This document shows positions 8,750 to 16,292 of a stretch of 53,620 nucleotides of DNA, piece after piece. The translations under genes were made by a program, and so were the position numbers. The notes under the pieces were generated by a model that did not search any database, was not told the origin of the DNA, and saw only the letters and a list, made by a program, of their open reading frames with translations. Positions within the stretch are counted from its first letter, which is position 1, and the number at the start of each line of letters is the position of its first letter. The stretch comes from Firmicutes bacterium UBA2058 (GTDB lineage Bacteria; Bacillota; Clostridia; Tissierellales; Sedimentibacteraceae): assembly GCA_002332905.1 (NCBI GenBank), contig DDAM01000056.1:1-53620 (forward strand), given 5' to 3'.

Positions 8750-10240
8750 CTATTGATTCTTTAGTATTACGTCGTGTGCTCCACCTTCTGTTATTGAAGT
8801 TGAAGATACTAGACATAATCTTGCTTCTTCGTGCATTTGCTTGATTGTAAAGCATCCGCAGTTGCACATTGTGCTTTTAACTTTATGAAGTGTGATTCCT
8901 AAACCATCATCAAGTTTTCCGGCATATGGAACATATGAATCAACACCTTCTTCGAATTGAAGCTCTTTTTTGCTGCTTCCTAAGTCATATCTAGCCCAGT
9001 TTCTTGCTCTGTTTGAGCCTTCGCCCCAGTACTCTTTAACATATCCATTACCTAACTTAACCTTTGCTGTTGGGCTTTCGTCAAATCTTGCGAAGTATCT
9101 TCCTAGCATTACAAAGTCTGCTCCCATTGCAAGTGCTAAGGTCATATGGTAATCATGTACTATACCACCATCTGAGCAGATTGGCACATATATTCCTGTT
9201 TCCTCAAAGTATTCATCTCTTGCAGCTGCAACCTCAAGAACTGATGAAGCTTGACCTCTTCCTATACCCTTTTGCTCACGAGTTATACAGATAGAGCCTC
9301 CACCTATACCTATTTTGATAAAGTCAGCACCAGCATCTGCTAAGTATCTAAAGCCGTCTCTATCTACTACATTACCTGCTCCAACCTTTATATTGCTATC
9401 ATATTTTTTAATCCACTCAATAGTGTCTTTTTGCCATTCACTAAAGCCTTCTGATGAGTCTATGCAAAGTATATCAACTCCAGCCTCTACAAGTGCAGGA
9501 ACTCTTTCTGCATAGTCTCTTGAATTTATACCTGCTCCTACAACATAGCTTTTATTTTTATCTAACAGTGATAATGGATGTTCCTTGTCATCTGAGTAGT
9601 CTTTTCTAAATACCATGTTAATTAAATTAAAATCTTTATCTACTATCGGTAATGAATTTAATTTATGCTCCCATATTATATCATTAGCTTCCTTTAATGT
9701 TATACCCTCTGTTCCTACTACTAATGATTCAGCTTTTGTCATAAAATCCTTAACCTTTTTATCTAAAGGATCTCTTGTTATTCTGTAATCTCTGCTAGTT
9801 ACTATACCTGCAAGCTTTCCTTTAGGTGATCCATCTACAGTAATCGCCATGGTAGAGTGACCTGTTCTTTGTTTTAGCTCTAATACATCCTTTAATGTAT
9901 GCTCTGGTGTAAGGTTAGAATCACTAATTACAAAACCAGCTTTATATTTTTTAACCTTTCTAACCATTTCTGCTTGCTCTTCTATTGTTTGAGAGCCGAA
10001 AATAAAAGAAACTCCTCCATTTTTAGCCAAAGCAACTGCCATATTATTATCAGAAACAGATTGCATAATAGCTGAAACCATAGGAATTTTTAAGCTTAAT
10101 TCAGGCTTTTCGCCCTTTTTATATCTTACAAGCGGTGTTGTTAAATCAACATTTTCAGGAATACAATCCTTTGTAGTTAAATTTGGCAGTAATAAATACT
10201 CTCCAAACGTTCTTGATGGTTCTTGAATAATCTTTGCCAT
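8750..10240 (-). CDS. guaB: IMP dehydrogenase
   Basis: 496-residue cytoplasmic enzyme oxidising IMP to XMP with NAD+, the committed step of GTP synthesis. The TIM barrel is interrupted by two CBS motifs (~95-220). The catalytic loop reads I-G-G-G-S-I-C-I-T-R-E-Q-K-G, with the nucleophilic Cys after S-I. The mobile flap includes Y-W-G-E-G-S-N-R-A-R-N-W and F-E-E-G-V-D-S-Y-V-P-Y-A-G. The loop and flap read closer to the enzyme of the protist Tritrichomonas foetus, thought to have been acquired from bacteria, than to the common bacterial G-I-G-P-G-S-I-C-T-T-R form. An AAGGAG site lies 12 bases from the ATG, slightly long. A sigma-A-like promoter with an embedded palindrome lies upstream. Confidence 0.95.
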   Translation of the reverse strand: MAKIIQEPSRTFGEYLLLPNLTTKDCIPENVDLTTPLVRYKKGEKPELSLKIPMVSAIMQSVSDNNMAVALAKNGGVSFIFGSQTIEEQAEMVRKVKKYKAGFVISDSNLTPEHTLKDVLELKQRTGHSTMAITVDGSPKGKLAGIVTSRDYRITRDPLDKKVKDFMTKAESLVVGTEGITLKEANDIIWEHKLNSLPIVDKDFNLINMVFRKDYSDDKEHPLSLLDKNKSYVVGAGINSRDYAERVPALVEAGVDILCIDSSEGFSEWQKDTIEWIKKYDSNIKVGAGNVVDRDGFRYLADAGADFIKIGIGGGSICITREQKGIGRGQASSVLEVAAARDEYFEETGIYVPICSDGGIVHDYHMTLALAMGADFVMLGRYFARFDESPTAKVKLGNGYVKEYWGEGSNRARNWARYDLGSSKKELQFEEGVDSYVPYAGKLDDGLGITLHKVKSTMCNCGCFTIKQMHEEARLCLVSSTSITEGGAHDVILKNQ

Positions 10241-10289
10241 TGTTTAAAAATACTCCTTATTTTCATTCGTTCGTTGTAAATTTCCAATT

Positions 10290-10318
10290 AGAATATCATA
10301 AGTCGACATTAATGTCAA
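10290..10318 (-). promoter_or_regulatory. Promoter of guaB with a palindrome in the spacer
   Basis: On the minus strand TTGACA (10313-10318) is followed after exactly 17 bases by TATTCT (10290-10295). The 12-base perfect palindrome GACATTAATGTC (10305-10316) overlaps the -35 box and spacer and could be an operator. No regulator is assigned. Confidence 0.6.
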
Positions 10319-10354
10319 CCAAATTTTATTAAATTTTTATAAATTTATTAATAT

Positions 10355-11548
10355 CTATTTATATACATTACCTGCGTATTTAGAAGGTAATACATTATCG
10401 ATAAATAAATCAACTACATTTTCATTCTCTATAAACTTAATTAATTCATCAACCTCTGCGTATAGTAAAGCACCACGGATTTTTATACCATTTTTTTTAA
10501 CATACTCCAACGCGTCTTTGTAATTACATTTACCACCTGATAGTGCGTATGTTGCTTCTTCTCTGTCTGAAAGGTATTTTAACAGACTAATAAAATGCAT
10601 CGAATATCTCTCAATAAAGTAATTACCATTAGGCTTAACAAGTTCTATAGAATCAGTATACTGTAACGCTGGATACAATTTTTCATTAGGTCTATCTCCT
10701 GTACTAGAATCACCACCACCGTTTTTTAACATCCTAAAGCCTACTACTGTATTATTCTTATTTGCATCATCTGTTTTAACCGCCACCCATGGAAATTCAA
10801 CTTTATAGTTTTTCCATAGCTCTATGCAATCCTCTAATGAAATATCATCGTTAAATAAAACATAAGCTGATATATATGAGGTTTTTGGTAATTGTTTTAA
10901 ATGCTCTAGTTCCTGTTCCAATAAACTTAATTCCAGTGATAACCACTCTTCATACTCCTGCTCACCCTTAGCATACTCCCACAAGCCTCCAAAAACATAA
11001 TATGTCTGTGCACTAAAATCCTCGAATGTGCCTTGTCTTAAACCCTTATTAATTGCAGCACTAATATTGCTAATTTTTTTAGTAAATAGATCAACTCTTG
11101 AAAAGCTTATATCATATTTCGCCTCGCCATCATCATATGCATATATAGATTGAACCGCATATCCCGGCAATGAAACCTCAGTATATGCCCTTAAATCAAA
11201 GAAAAAGTCATCATGATATTCCTGTCCTACTGTTTTAGCTGTTGGATTGTAATACATATTCTTATCAATAGTCTTTTTTAGTAAATTAAATAAAATAAGT
11301 AAAGTGAAAACAAGCAATACTGAAGTAGCTATTATTTTTATAATCTTTTTATTTACATTTCTTTTAATTTCTACAGTTTTAATATTAATTTTATTTTTAG
11401 TGTCTATTATTACATTATCAAAATCATATTTTTCAGCTAGGTATTCACTTATGAGTTCGTTCTTTTTAATCTCTTCTTCAATATATGATTTTTCTTCTTC
11501 ACTGGCGTCACCAGTTTTATATTTCTCAAATATTTTTATAAAATCCAT
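10355..11548 (-). CDS. Membrane anti-sigma factor (Sigma_reg_N/Sigma_reg_C type)
   Basis: 397 residues. The N-terminal ~50 residues (I-F-E-K-Y-K-T-G-D-A-S-E-E-E-K, then E-L-I-S-E-Y-L-A-E-K-Y) match the cytoplasmic sigma-regulator N domain. One membrane helix follows at ~68-90 (I-I-A-T-S-V-L-L-V-F-T-L), and the large extracytoplasmic part carries a region like the sigma-regulator C domain (S-A-Y-V-L-F-N-D-D-I-S-L-E-D, F-P-W-V-A-V). It is encoded directly after the ECF sigma gene, whose stop codon abuts this ATG with the GAGGAGGT site inside the sigma gene. This tight coupling is typical of a sigma factor and its cognate inhibitor. The signal it senses is unknown. Confidence 0.82.
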   Translation of the reverse strand: MDFIKIFEKYKTGDASEEEKSYIEEEIKKNELISEYLAEKYDFDNVIIDTKNKINIKTVEIKRNVNKKIIKIIATSVLLVFTLLILFNLLKKTIDKNMYYNPTAKTVGQEYHDDFFFDLRAYTEVSLPGYAVQSIYAYDDGEAKYDISFSRVDLFTKKISNISAAINKGLRQGTFEDFSAQTYYVFGGLWEYAKGEQEYEEWLSLELSLLEQELEHLKQLPKTSYISAYVLFNDDISLEDCIELWKNYKVEFPWVAVKTDDANKNNTVVGFRMLKNGGGDSSTGDRPNEKLYPALQYTDSIELVKPNGNYFIERYSMHFISLLKYLSDREEATYALSGGKCNYKDALEYVKKNGIKIRGALLYAEVDELIKFIENENVVDLFIDNVLPSKYAGNVYK

Positions 11549-12040
11549 TTATTTTACCTCCTCTAATTTATTTTTTAACTTTTGCCTCGCTCTAAATAAT
11601 AATGTTCTAGTTGCGCTTGAAGATAATCCTAAATTATTTGATATAACATTTAATGGTAAATTACAAAAGTAAAATAATATAATTACTTCTCTATAATTTT
11701 GAGGCAACTCATATATTCTTTTATATAAATCTTTATTTACTTCATCTTTAATCAAATCATCTATAATATCCTTCTTAAGTGAAGCACCAATATTATCAAA
11801 TAAAGACAATATCTCTATTTTGTTCTTTTTTAAGCTATCTAACCAAATATTTTTGCAAACTGTGAAGAGCCAATATTTAACTTCAATATTTTTACCCTTT
11901 TCTACTGTAAGCAAAGCTTTATAAAAGGTATCACTTACAAGTTCTTGTGCTTTATAATGATCTTTACATAAAGCAAATGCATAAAGATATAATTCTTTTG
12001 AATACGAACTATATAATTGTTCAAGCAATAATCCTTTCAT
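11549..12040 (-). CDS. ECF-type RNA polymerase sigma factor
   Basis: 163 residues. Region 2 covers ~8-75 (Y-S-K-E-L-Y-L-Y-A-F-A-L, A-Q-E-L-V-S-D-T-F-Y-K-A-L, then Y-W-L-F-T-V-C-K-N-I-W-L-D). Region 4 with its helix-turn-helix is at ~105-155 (L-P-Q-N-Y-R-E-V-I-I-L, L-G-L-S-S-S-A-T-R-T-L-L-F-R-A-R-Q-K-L). Such factors recruit RNA polymerase to a small regulon under extracytoplasmic stress and usually activate their own operon. The frame can open two codons earlier with TTG, but AAGGAG is eight bases from the ATG at 12040, which is taken as start. The downstream gene is its likely anti-sigma factor. Confidence 0.92.
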   Translation of the reverse strand: MKGLLLEQLYSSYSKELYLYAFALCKDHYKAQELVSDTFYKALLTVEKGKNIEVKYWLFTVCKNIWLDSLKKNKIEILSLFDNIGASLKKDIIDDLIKDEVNKDLYKRIYELPQNYREVIILFYFCNLPLNVISNNLGLSSSATRTLLFRARQKLKNKLEEVK

Positions 12041-12140
12041 AATCAAATCTCCTTCACTATAAAAACGATTTAAATATAAATATGTTACATTTATTTTATA
12101 TAATTAATATAAAATCGGTGCAAACTATTAAACTTATGTT

Positions 12141-12257
12141 TTATACCTCCTTAAAGTAATTTGAATATACAGAGTCACTAAGACCATTACCAATCACAAC
12201 TGCTGCAATTAGTATAAAAAATAAAACCATTTCCTTGCGAATCTTATTATTTTTCAT
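12141..12257 (-). pseudogene. N-terminal stump of an MFS transporter (38 codons)
   Basis: A short frame with a good GAGAGGG ribosome binding site encodes a basic start (M-K-N-N-K-I-R-K-E), one membrane helix (F-F-I-L-I-A-A-V-V-I-G) and N-G-L-S-D-S-V-Y-S-N-Y-F-K-E-V before TAA. The segment reads like the first transmembrane helix and loop of clostridial MFS permeases, where the chain would continue for another ~370 residues. Nothing of the rest is visible. It sits about 100 bp upstream of the sigma factor on the same strand. It could instead be a genuine single-span peptide; a deleted transporter is my preferred reading. Confidence 0.5.
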
Positions 12258-12443
12258 TTTCCCTCTCCAAGATAAGTTTAGTTAAAACCCTAATGATTAA
12301 ATAATATAGTATTAAATAATTTATATCAACAAATCATTCTACCCTTTTTTGTTTTTCTTGATTTAAGCATAAAATTTTATTATACTTGTAGAATAAATAA
12401 AAAATGAATATTTGAAGCTTAAAAATTTAAAAAAGAGGCTATT

Positions 12444-13181
12444 ATGAGAAATATAAAAATGTTAATTGAGTATGACGGTAGCAAATATAAGGGATGGCAG
12501 AAGCTAACTGGAGAAGATCTTACAATTCAAGGAAAACTAGAAAATGTATTGTCCATAATGACAGATGAAGAAATATCTGTAATAGGCTGTGGTAGAACTG
12601 ATGCTGGTGTTCACGCTTTGAATTATACCGCTAACTTTCATACAAACAGTAATTTATCAACTGAAAAAATGTCAGAATATTTATACAAATTTTTACCTGA
12701 GGACATACAAGTAAAATCTATAAAGGATTGCAGTGAAAGATTTCATGCTAGATACAATGCGCTATCTAAAACATACTTATATATAATAAATAACAATGAT
12801 AAACGTAATATATTTAGTAGAAAGTATGAATATAATGTAACGGAAGCCTTAGATATTAGTAAAATGATAGAAGCGTCTGAATTTTTAATTGGAACACATG
12901 ATTTTCAAAGCTTTACCACATTAAAAAGCAAGAAAAAATCTACTGTTAAAACTATTTATTCAATTGACATAACTAAGGAAAATAACATTGTAGATATTAA
13001 AATTAAAGGTAATTCATTTTTGTGGAACATGGTTAGAATAATTTGCGGAACTATTATCGAGGTTGGCAAGGGAAATATCAACCCTAATGACATAGAAAAA
13101 ATTCTTAATCAGCAAAAAAGGCAAGAAGCTGGACCTAATGCACCAGCACATGCACTATTTTTAAAAGAAGTTGAATACTAA
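12444..13181 (+). CDS. truA: tRNA pseudouridine(38-40) synthase
   Basis: 245-residue enzyme that isomerises uridines 38-40 in the tRNA anticodon arm. The catalytic Asp lies in G-C-G-R-T-D-A-G-V-H-A (about residue 54). The N-terminal I-E-Y-D-G-S-K-Y-K-G-W-Q, the A-R-Y-N-A-L-S-K-T-Y-L-Y motif and the C-terminal F-L-W-N-M-V-R-I-I-C-G-T segment are all canonical for TruA. Length is normal. The ribosome binding site GAGG is seven bases ahead of the ATG. The gene is followed by one hairpin of the dispersed family and then the iron-sulfur flavoprotein gene. Confidence 0.96.
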   Translation: MRNIKMLIEYDGSKYKGWQKLTGEDLTIQGKLENVLSIMTDEEISVIGCGRTDAGVHALNYTANFHTNSNLSTEKMSEYLYKFLPEDIQVKSIKDCSERFHARYNALSKTYLYIINNNDKRNIFSRKYEYNVTEALDISKMIEASEFLIGTHDFQSFTTLKSKKKSTVKTIYSIDITKENNIVDIKIKGNSFLWNMVRIICGTIIEVGKGNINPNDIEKILNQQKRQEAGPNAPAHALFLKEVEY

Positions 13182-13183
13182 TA

Positions 13184-13203
13184 GTGTGAAAAAACTTCAC
13201 GCT
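13184..13203 (+). repeat. Single hairpin of the intergenic family
   Basis: GTGAA/TTCAC stem (13186-13190 and 13196-13200) inside AGTGTGAA...TTCACGCT, directly after the truA stop codon. Resembles the first module of the longer hairpin clusters; it may also be a weak terminator. Confidence 0.5.
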
Positions 13204-13235
13204 TTAAAAATAATAAATTAAAATTGAGGTGCTAA

Positions 13236-13856
13236 ATGAAGGTATTATTAATCAATGGAAGTCCAAACAAAAATGGCTGTACTTATACTGCACTATCAGA
13301 AATAGAAAAAGAACTAAACAAGGAAAATATAGAGACTGAAATCTTTCAAATTGGCAATAAGCCTATAAGAGGGTGTACAGCTTGCGGAAAATGCAGTGGC
13401 AATAGATGTATATTTAATGATGATATAGTAAACAAGGCTCTTGAAAAATGTGAGAATATTGATGGATTTATAGTTGGTTCACCTGTTTACTATGCGTCTG
13501 CAAATGGAGCTGTCGTTTCACTGCTAGATAGAATGTTTTATGCCGGAGGAAGTTTACTTAAATACAAACCAGCAGCAGCAATCGCCTCTGCTAGAAGAGC
13601 TGGAACAACAGCGACATTAGATGTATTAAATAAGTATTTTACAATTTCTTGTATGCCTATAGTATCTTCTCAATACTGGAATATGGTACATGGTAACAAT
13701 CCAGATGAGGTTAATCAAGATTTAGAAGGTCTTCAAATTATGAGAACTTTAGGAAAAAATATGGCGTGGCTTCTAAAATGTATCGAAGCCGGAAAAGAAA
13801 ACGGAATAAACATTCCTGAACAAGAACAAAAACAACGTACTAATTTTATACGATAA
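13236..13856 (+). CDS. NADPH-dependent FMN reductase / iron-sulfur flavoprotein
   Basis: 206 residues with a flavodoxin-like fold. The FMN phosphate loop is L-I-N-G-S-P-N-K-N-G-C-T-Y-T (residues 5-18). A compact cysteine motif C-T-A-C-G-K-C-S-G-N-R-C lies at ~47-58, as in iron-sulfur flavoproteins of anaerobes, followed by G-F-I-V-G-S-P-V-Y-Y-A-S-A-N-G-A. Such proteins reduce flavin, quinones or oxidants using NADPH or ferredoxin. The ribosome binding site is TTGAGGTG. The stop codon lies within the terminal repeat of the downstream 228-bp palindromic element, so the last few residues may have been altered by that insertion. Confidence 0.85.
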   Translation: MKVLLINGSPNKNGCTYTALSEIEKELNKENIETEIFQIGNKPIRGCTACGKCSGNRCIFNDDIVNKALEKCENIDGFIVGSPVYYASANGAVVSLLDRMFYAGGSLLKYKPAAAIASARRAGTTATLDVLNKYFTISCMPIVSSQYWNMVHGNNPDEVNQDLEGLQIMRTLGKNMAWLLKCIEAGKENGINIPEQEQKQRTNFIR

Positions 13857-14082
13857 ATAAGAATTTAGTTGAGTAATTTTTAATAAAGTATGCTGTTAAA
13901 AATCTTAGCAGGCAGTAAGTTGCCTCGATATACTGTGATATGAAGCAAAGTATAGGAGTTTTTTATTTTATTCGCTTTACTTTGCTTCACAGTACAGTTT
14001 AACGGAGCAGTTAACTTGTCTGCTAACCTCTAATGTAACAATATTTTTTGCTTTCAGCAGTTACTCTATTAAATTTTTATTT
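13855..14082. mobile_element. 228-bp MITE-like element with terminal inverted repeats
   Basis: The ends form an imperfect 22-bp inverted repeat (13855-13876 against 14061-14082, 19 of 22 matching; the left end reads AAATAAGAATTTAGTTGAG). Inside, TTAGCAG near 13904 pairs with CTGCTAA near 14020, and a long hairpin is built from TACTGTG...GAAGCAAAGTA and TACTTTGCTTC...ACAGTA. No gene fits. The outer 14 bases match those of the 760-bp element at 48833-49592. The element lies exactly between two convergent genes, and both stop codons fall in its terminal repeats. No target-site duplication is evident. Mobility is inferred from structure only. Confidence 0.65.
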
Positions 14083-14739
14083 AGCTTTTCTCATTTCTGA
14101 ATATCCCATCCATACAACCCATACATATGCTACTGTTTTTGGTATCATAAGTACTCCTACAATTGGATAAACATCAGCCCACAATACTACTGGTACATAA
14201 AAGGCAAAGCTTAAAGTAATTGCTAACCACATAAATTTAAATGACTTGTCATTACGCTCTCTAGCTTGAATGAAGAATATAACTATTATCATGATTCCAA
14301 GCAATGCAAATGGTATATTTCTATATATAGCCCATGATAATGGAGCACTAGCACTTAACCATTCATTTTGTGGGAATAAGCATAATATTATTCTTATAGT
14401 CGCTAATAAATATACACTTACAGTAATTGATTTATAATTCTTAACATTATATCTCATAAGATAAATATGATAAAGAATTACGTAAAAAATCGTCATAGTG
14501 ATTGATGTAATAAATTTTCCTACTCCTAGAGCAACAACATGATTTTCAAGTCCTGTTGTGCATAAAGCATACGCCCTTGGAACTAAGTGAAACGCATCAC
14601 CACAACCTAATACAACTGCCATAATTCCAAACAAAAGATATTGCTTATTTCCTTTAGATTTTTTTATCATTGTTATACCTATTGCTGTGACAGAAAATAG
14701 GTACACAATATCAAATAATGTTTCCATAATTGCTTGCAT
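14077..14739 (-). CDS. Polytopic membrane protein, TetR-controlled
   Basis: 220 residues with about seven membrane helices and short loops (for example I-V-Y-L-F-S-V-T-A-I-G-I-T-M-I, F-G-I-M-A-V-V-L-G-C-G-D and F-A-L-L-G-I-M-I-I-V-I-F-F). Polar residues inside the membrane (G-D-A-F-H-L-V-P-R) suggest a binding or transport site. I do not recognise a named family. A strong AGGAGGG site precedes the ATG, and the dyad TGAACATTGTTCA abuts that site on its upstream side. The same dyad precedes the TetR gene just upstream, so the gene is probably repressed by it. The C-terminal stop codon is contributed by the 13855-14082 element. Confidence 0.8.
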   Translation of the reverse strand: MQAIMETLFDIVYLFSVTAIGITMIKKSKGNKQYLLFGIMAVVLGCGDAFHLVPRAYALCTTGLENHVVALGVGKFITSITMTIFYVILYHIYLMRYNVKNYKSITVSVYLLATIRIILCLFPQNEWLSASAPLSWAIYRNIPFALLGIMIIVIFFIQARERNDKSFKFMWLAITLSFAFYVPVVLWADVYPIVGVLMIPKTVAYVWVVWMGYSEMRKAK

Positions 14740-14751
14740 AAATATCCCTCC

Positions 14752-14764
14752 TGAACATTGTTCA
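14752..14764. promoter_or_regulatory. Probable TetR operator (site 1)
   Basis: TGAACATTGTTCA, a dyad with six-base arms and a single central base, touching the ribosome binding site of the 220-residue membrane protein gene. The same dyad lies upstream of the adjacent TetR gene. Confidence 0.7.
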
Positions 14765-14782
14765 TTTTAATTTATAAAATAT

Positions 14783-14801
14783 CCGCTATATGAAATAGCG
14801 G
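14783..14801 (-). terminator. Weak terminator after the TetR gene
   Basis: CCGCTAT/ATAGCGG stem with a five-base loop (14783-14789, 14795-14801), followed on the minus strand by ATATTTTATAAATT. The tract is not a clean T-run. Confidence 0.55.
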
Positions 14802-14824
14802 CTATTATAAATAATTTGATATTG

Positions 14825-15385
14825 CTAATATAATATTTTATTAATTACTTCCTTTAAATATTCGCAATTTGTTTTCCCGTTAATTAGCATAAAAAACATA
14901 TTATCAAAAATAAATTTTGAAAATTCATCCTTTGTGAATTTTTCAGTCCATACATTGTCTTTAATACTTGTATCAATATCTATCGCATCTCGTATACAGC
15001 TATGAACCAAAGCTAAATACTGCTGTTCAATTTGCTTCCCTATATATTTGTCAGAACTTTTCATAAGAGTCAACTGACCTGTATAAACACCTCTAAATTT
15101 GTTTAAATGCTTAGAGAAAGAATTATATAGTTCTTCAATAAAATTTACAAATGAAGTATTATCGTGCAAATTAAATTCTTCAGGCTTAAAAATAGTTTTC
15201 CAAAAATCCTCTACTAATGAAAAAATCAAATCAGCTTTTGAAGGAAAATAATTATATACTGAACCGGTTGCGATTCCAGATTTTTGAGCCAAATATCTGA
15301 TATTTAATTTATCTATACCATTTTCAACAATTATCTCTTTAGCATACTTCAATAATTCATCCCTAGATGTTACCATTTTATTCAT
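14825..15385 (-). CDS. TetR-family transcriptional repressor
   Basis: 186 residues. The N-terminal three-helix DNA-binding domain is clear (A-K-E-I-I-V-E-N-G-I-D-K-L-N-I-R-Y-L-A, then K-S-G-I-A-T-G-S-V-Y-N-Y-F-P-S-K-A-D-L, residues ~13-55). The C-terminal ligand-binding part is all-helical and diverged, as usual. The ATG is read with a GAGGAG site eight bases ahead. Identical dyads TGAACA-N-TGTTCA lie upstream of this gene (15404-15416) and of the following membrane protein gene (14752-14764), indicating autoregulation and control of its neighbour. The ligand is unknown. Confidence 0.92.
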   Translation of the reverse strand: MNKMVTSRDELLKYAKEIIVENGIDKLNIRYLAQKSGIATGSVYNYFPSKADLIFSLVEDFWKTIFKPEEFNLHDNTSFVNFIEELYNSFSKHLNKFRGVYTGQLTLMKSSDKYIGKQIEQQYLALVHSCIRDAIDIDTSIKDNVWTEKFTKDEFSKFIFDNMFFMLINGKTNCEYLKEVINKILY

Positions 15386-15403
15386 AGCATAATCTCCTCA
15401 ACT

Positions 15404-15416
15404 TGAACAATGTTCA
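15404..15416. promoter_or_regulatory. Probable TetR operator (site 2)
   Basis: TGAACAATGTTCA, the same dyad as at 14752-14764 read on the other strand, about 20 bases upstream of the TetR start codon and just beyond its GAGGAG ribosome binding site. Confidence 0.7.
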
Positions 15417-15470
15417 TTATAATACTATAAATATGTTTTGTCAAATAAAATTTCTTTGTTTACTTTATAT

Positions 15471-16115
15471 TTATTTAGCTGTTTTAGGTTTTTTGTTAGC
15501 TAAAGTTAATAATATACCTAAGGCTATTGACAATAATGCTGCAACTACAAGTCTATACTCTCCTGGTAGTAAAAATACTATCGTGTGTGCCGGTATCCAG
15601 AAAAACGGAACTGTTTTAAACACTACAAATGTTATAAATCCATGCCAATCAACTGCTTTTACCGCATCATTAATTGATACCTTTTTACCTTTGTTCTCAT
15701 ACTTTAAATCAATAAATTTATCTGTAATCTTATGTGTACCCATCATAATAGGTCCAAAGGTTAAGTTCATAATTGCACTTATATAAAAAGCAGTTAAAAT
15801 CTTGTTTCCTTGTCCAAATATTAATCCCTTATCAAGCACTGCAATAACTCCATATTCAAACAATTTAAAGGCTAGAGCTATACCCATTCCAAGAATACCC
15901 CATATTATAACTCTAAATATAAACCCTGACGAGAGCTTCCAATCTCCCTTTGTCATCCTAATAACAAGCAATTCTCCCATTGGAGCAAGTAATCCAAATT
16001 TTACAAACCCTGATATGTAAAGATAATTGCCAGCAAATTCTACAAAACTTTCTCTTGTTATACAAAAAACTATTGCAATAACACCTAATGGCCATAATAA
16101 GTCAAACTTTTTCAA
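15471..16115 (-). CDS. Polytopic membrane protein
   Basis: About 214 residues with five or six membrane helices (L-W-P-L-G-V-I-A-I-V-F, F-R-V-I-I-W-G-I-L-G-M-G-I-A-L and V-A-A-L-L-S-I-A-L-G-I-L-L) and a polar central loop rich in Lys. Not confidently assigned to a family; the late segment W-I-P-A-H-T-I-V-F-L-L-P-G-E-Y-R faintly recalls Mpv17-type proteins, which I do not claim. The longest frame begins with ATG at 16136, but GGGAGG lies inside it and is ideally spaced for the TTG at 16115, giving M-K-K-F-D-L-L-W. It lies upstream of the TetR gene on the same strand and has no TGAACA dyad of its own. Confidence 0.75.
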   Translation of the reverse strand: MKKFDLLWPLGVIAIVFCITRESFVEFAGNYLYISGFVKFGLLAPMGELLVIRMTKGDWKLSSGFIFRVIIWGILGMGIALAFKLFEYGVIAVLDKGLIFGQGNKILTAFYISAIMNLTFGPIMMGTHKITDKFIDLKYENKGKKVSINDAVKAVDWHGFITFVVFKTVPFFWIPAHTIVFLLPGEYRLVVAALLSIALGILLTLANKKPKTAK

Positions 16116-16128
16116 AATATTCCTCCCA

Positions 16129-16151
16129 TGTCTCAAATGAACCTTGAGACA
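16129..16151 (-). promoter_or_regulatory. Inverted repeat ahead of the membrane protein gene
   Basis: TGTCTCAA/TTGAGACA (16129-16136, 16144-16151) with a seven-base loop, next to the GGGAGG ribosome binding site. It may be an operator, or a leader hairpin related to the GTCTCAGC/GCTGAGAC hairpin at 43076-43096. Confidence 0.5.
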
Positions 16152-16292
16152 TTATTATAAGTTTATCGTTTTCATTTAATACTAAATAATAGTACCACAA
16201 TTATACATCCAACTCAATATAAAACTTGTAAATTCAAATAAAAAATTATATACTGTTATATGAAAAACAAAGAAAGATGAGGGTATTTGAAA

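Noticed and set aside
16129..16151. Third operator of the TetR protein
   Set aside because: The repeat is TGTCTCAA/TTGAGACA, different from TGAACA-N-TGTTCA, so it is listed as an unassigned inverted repeat.
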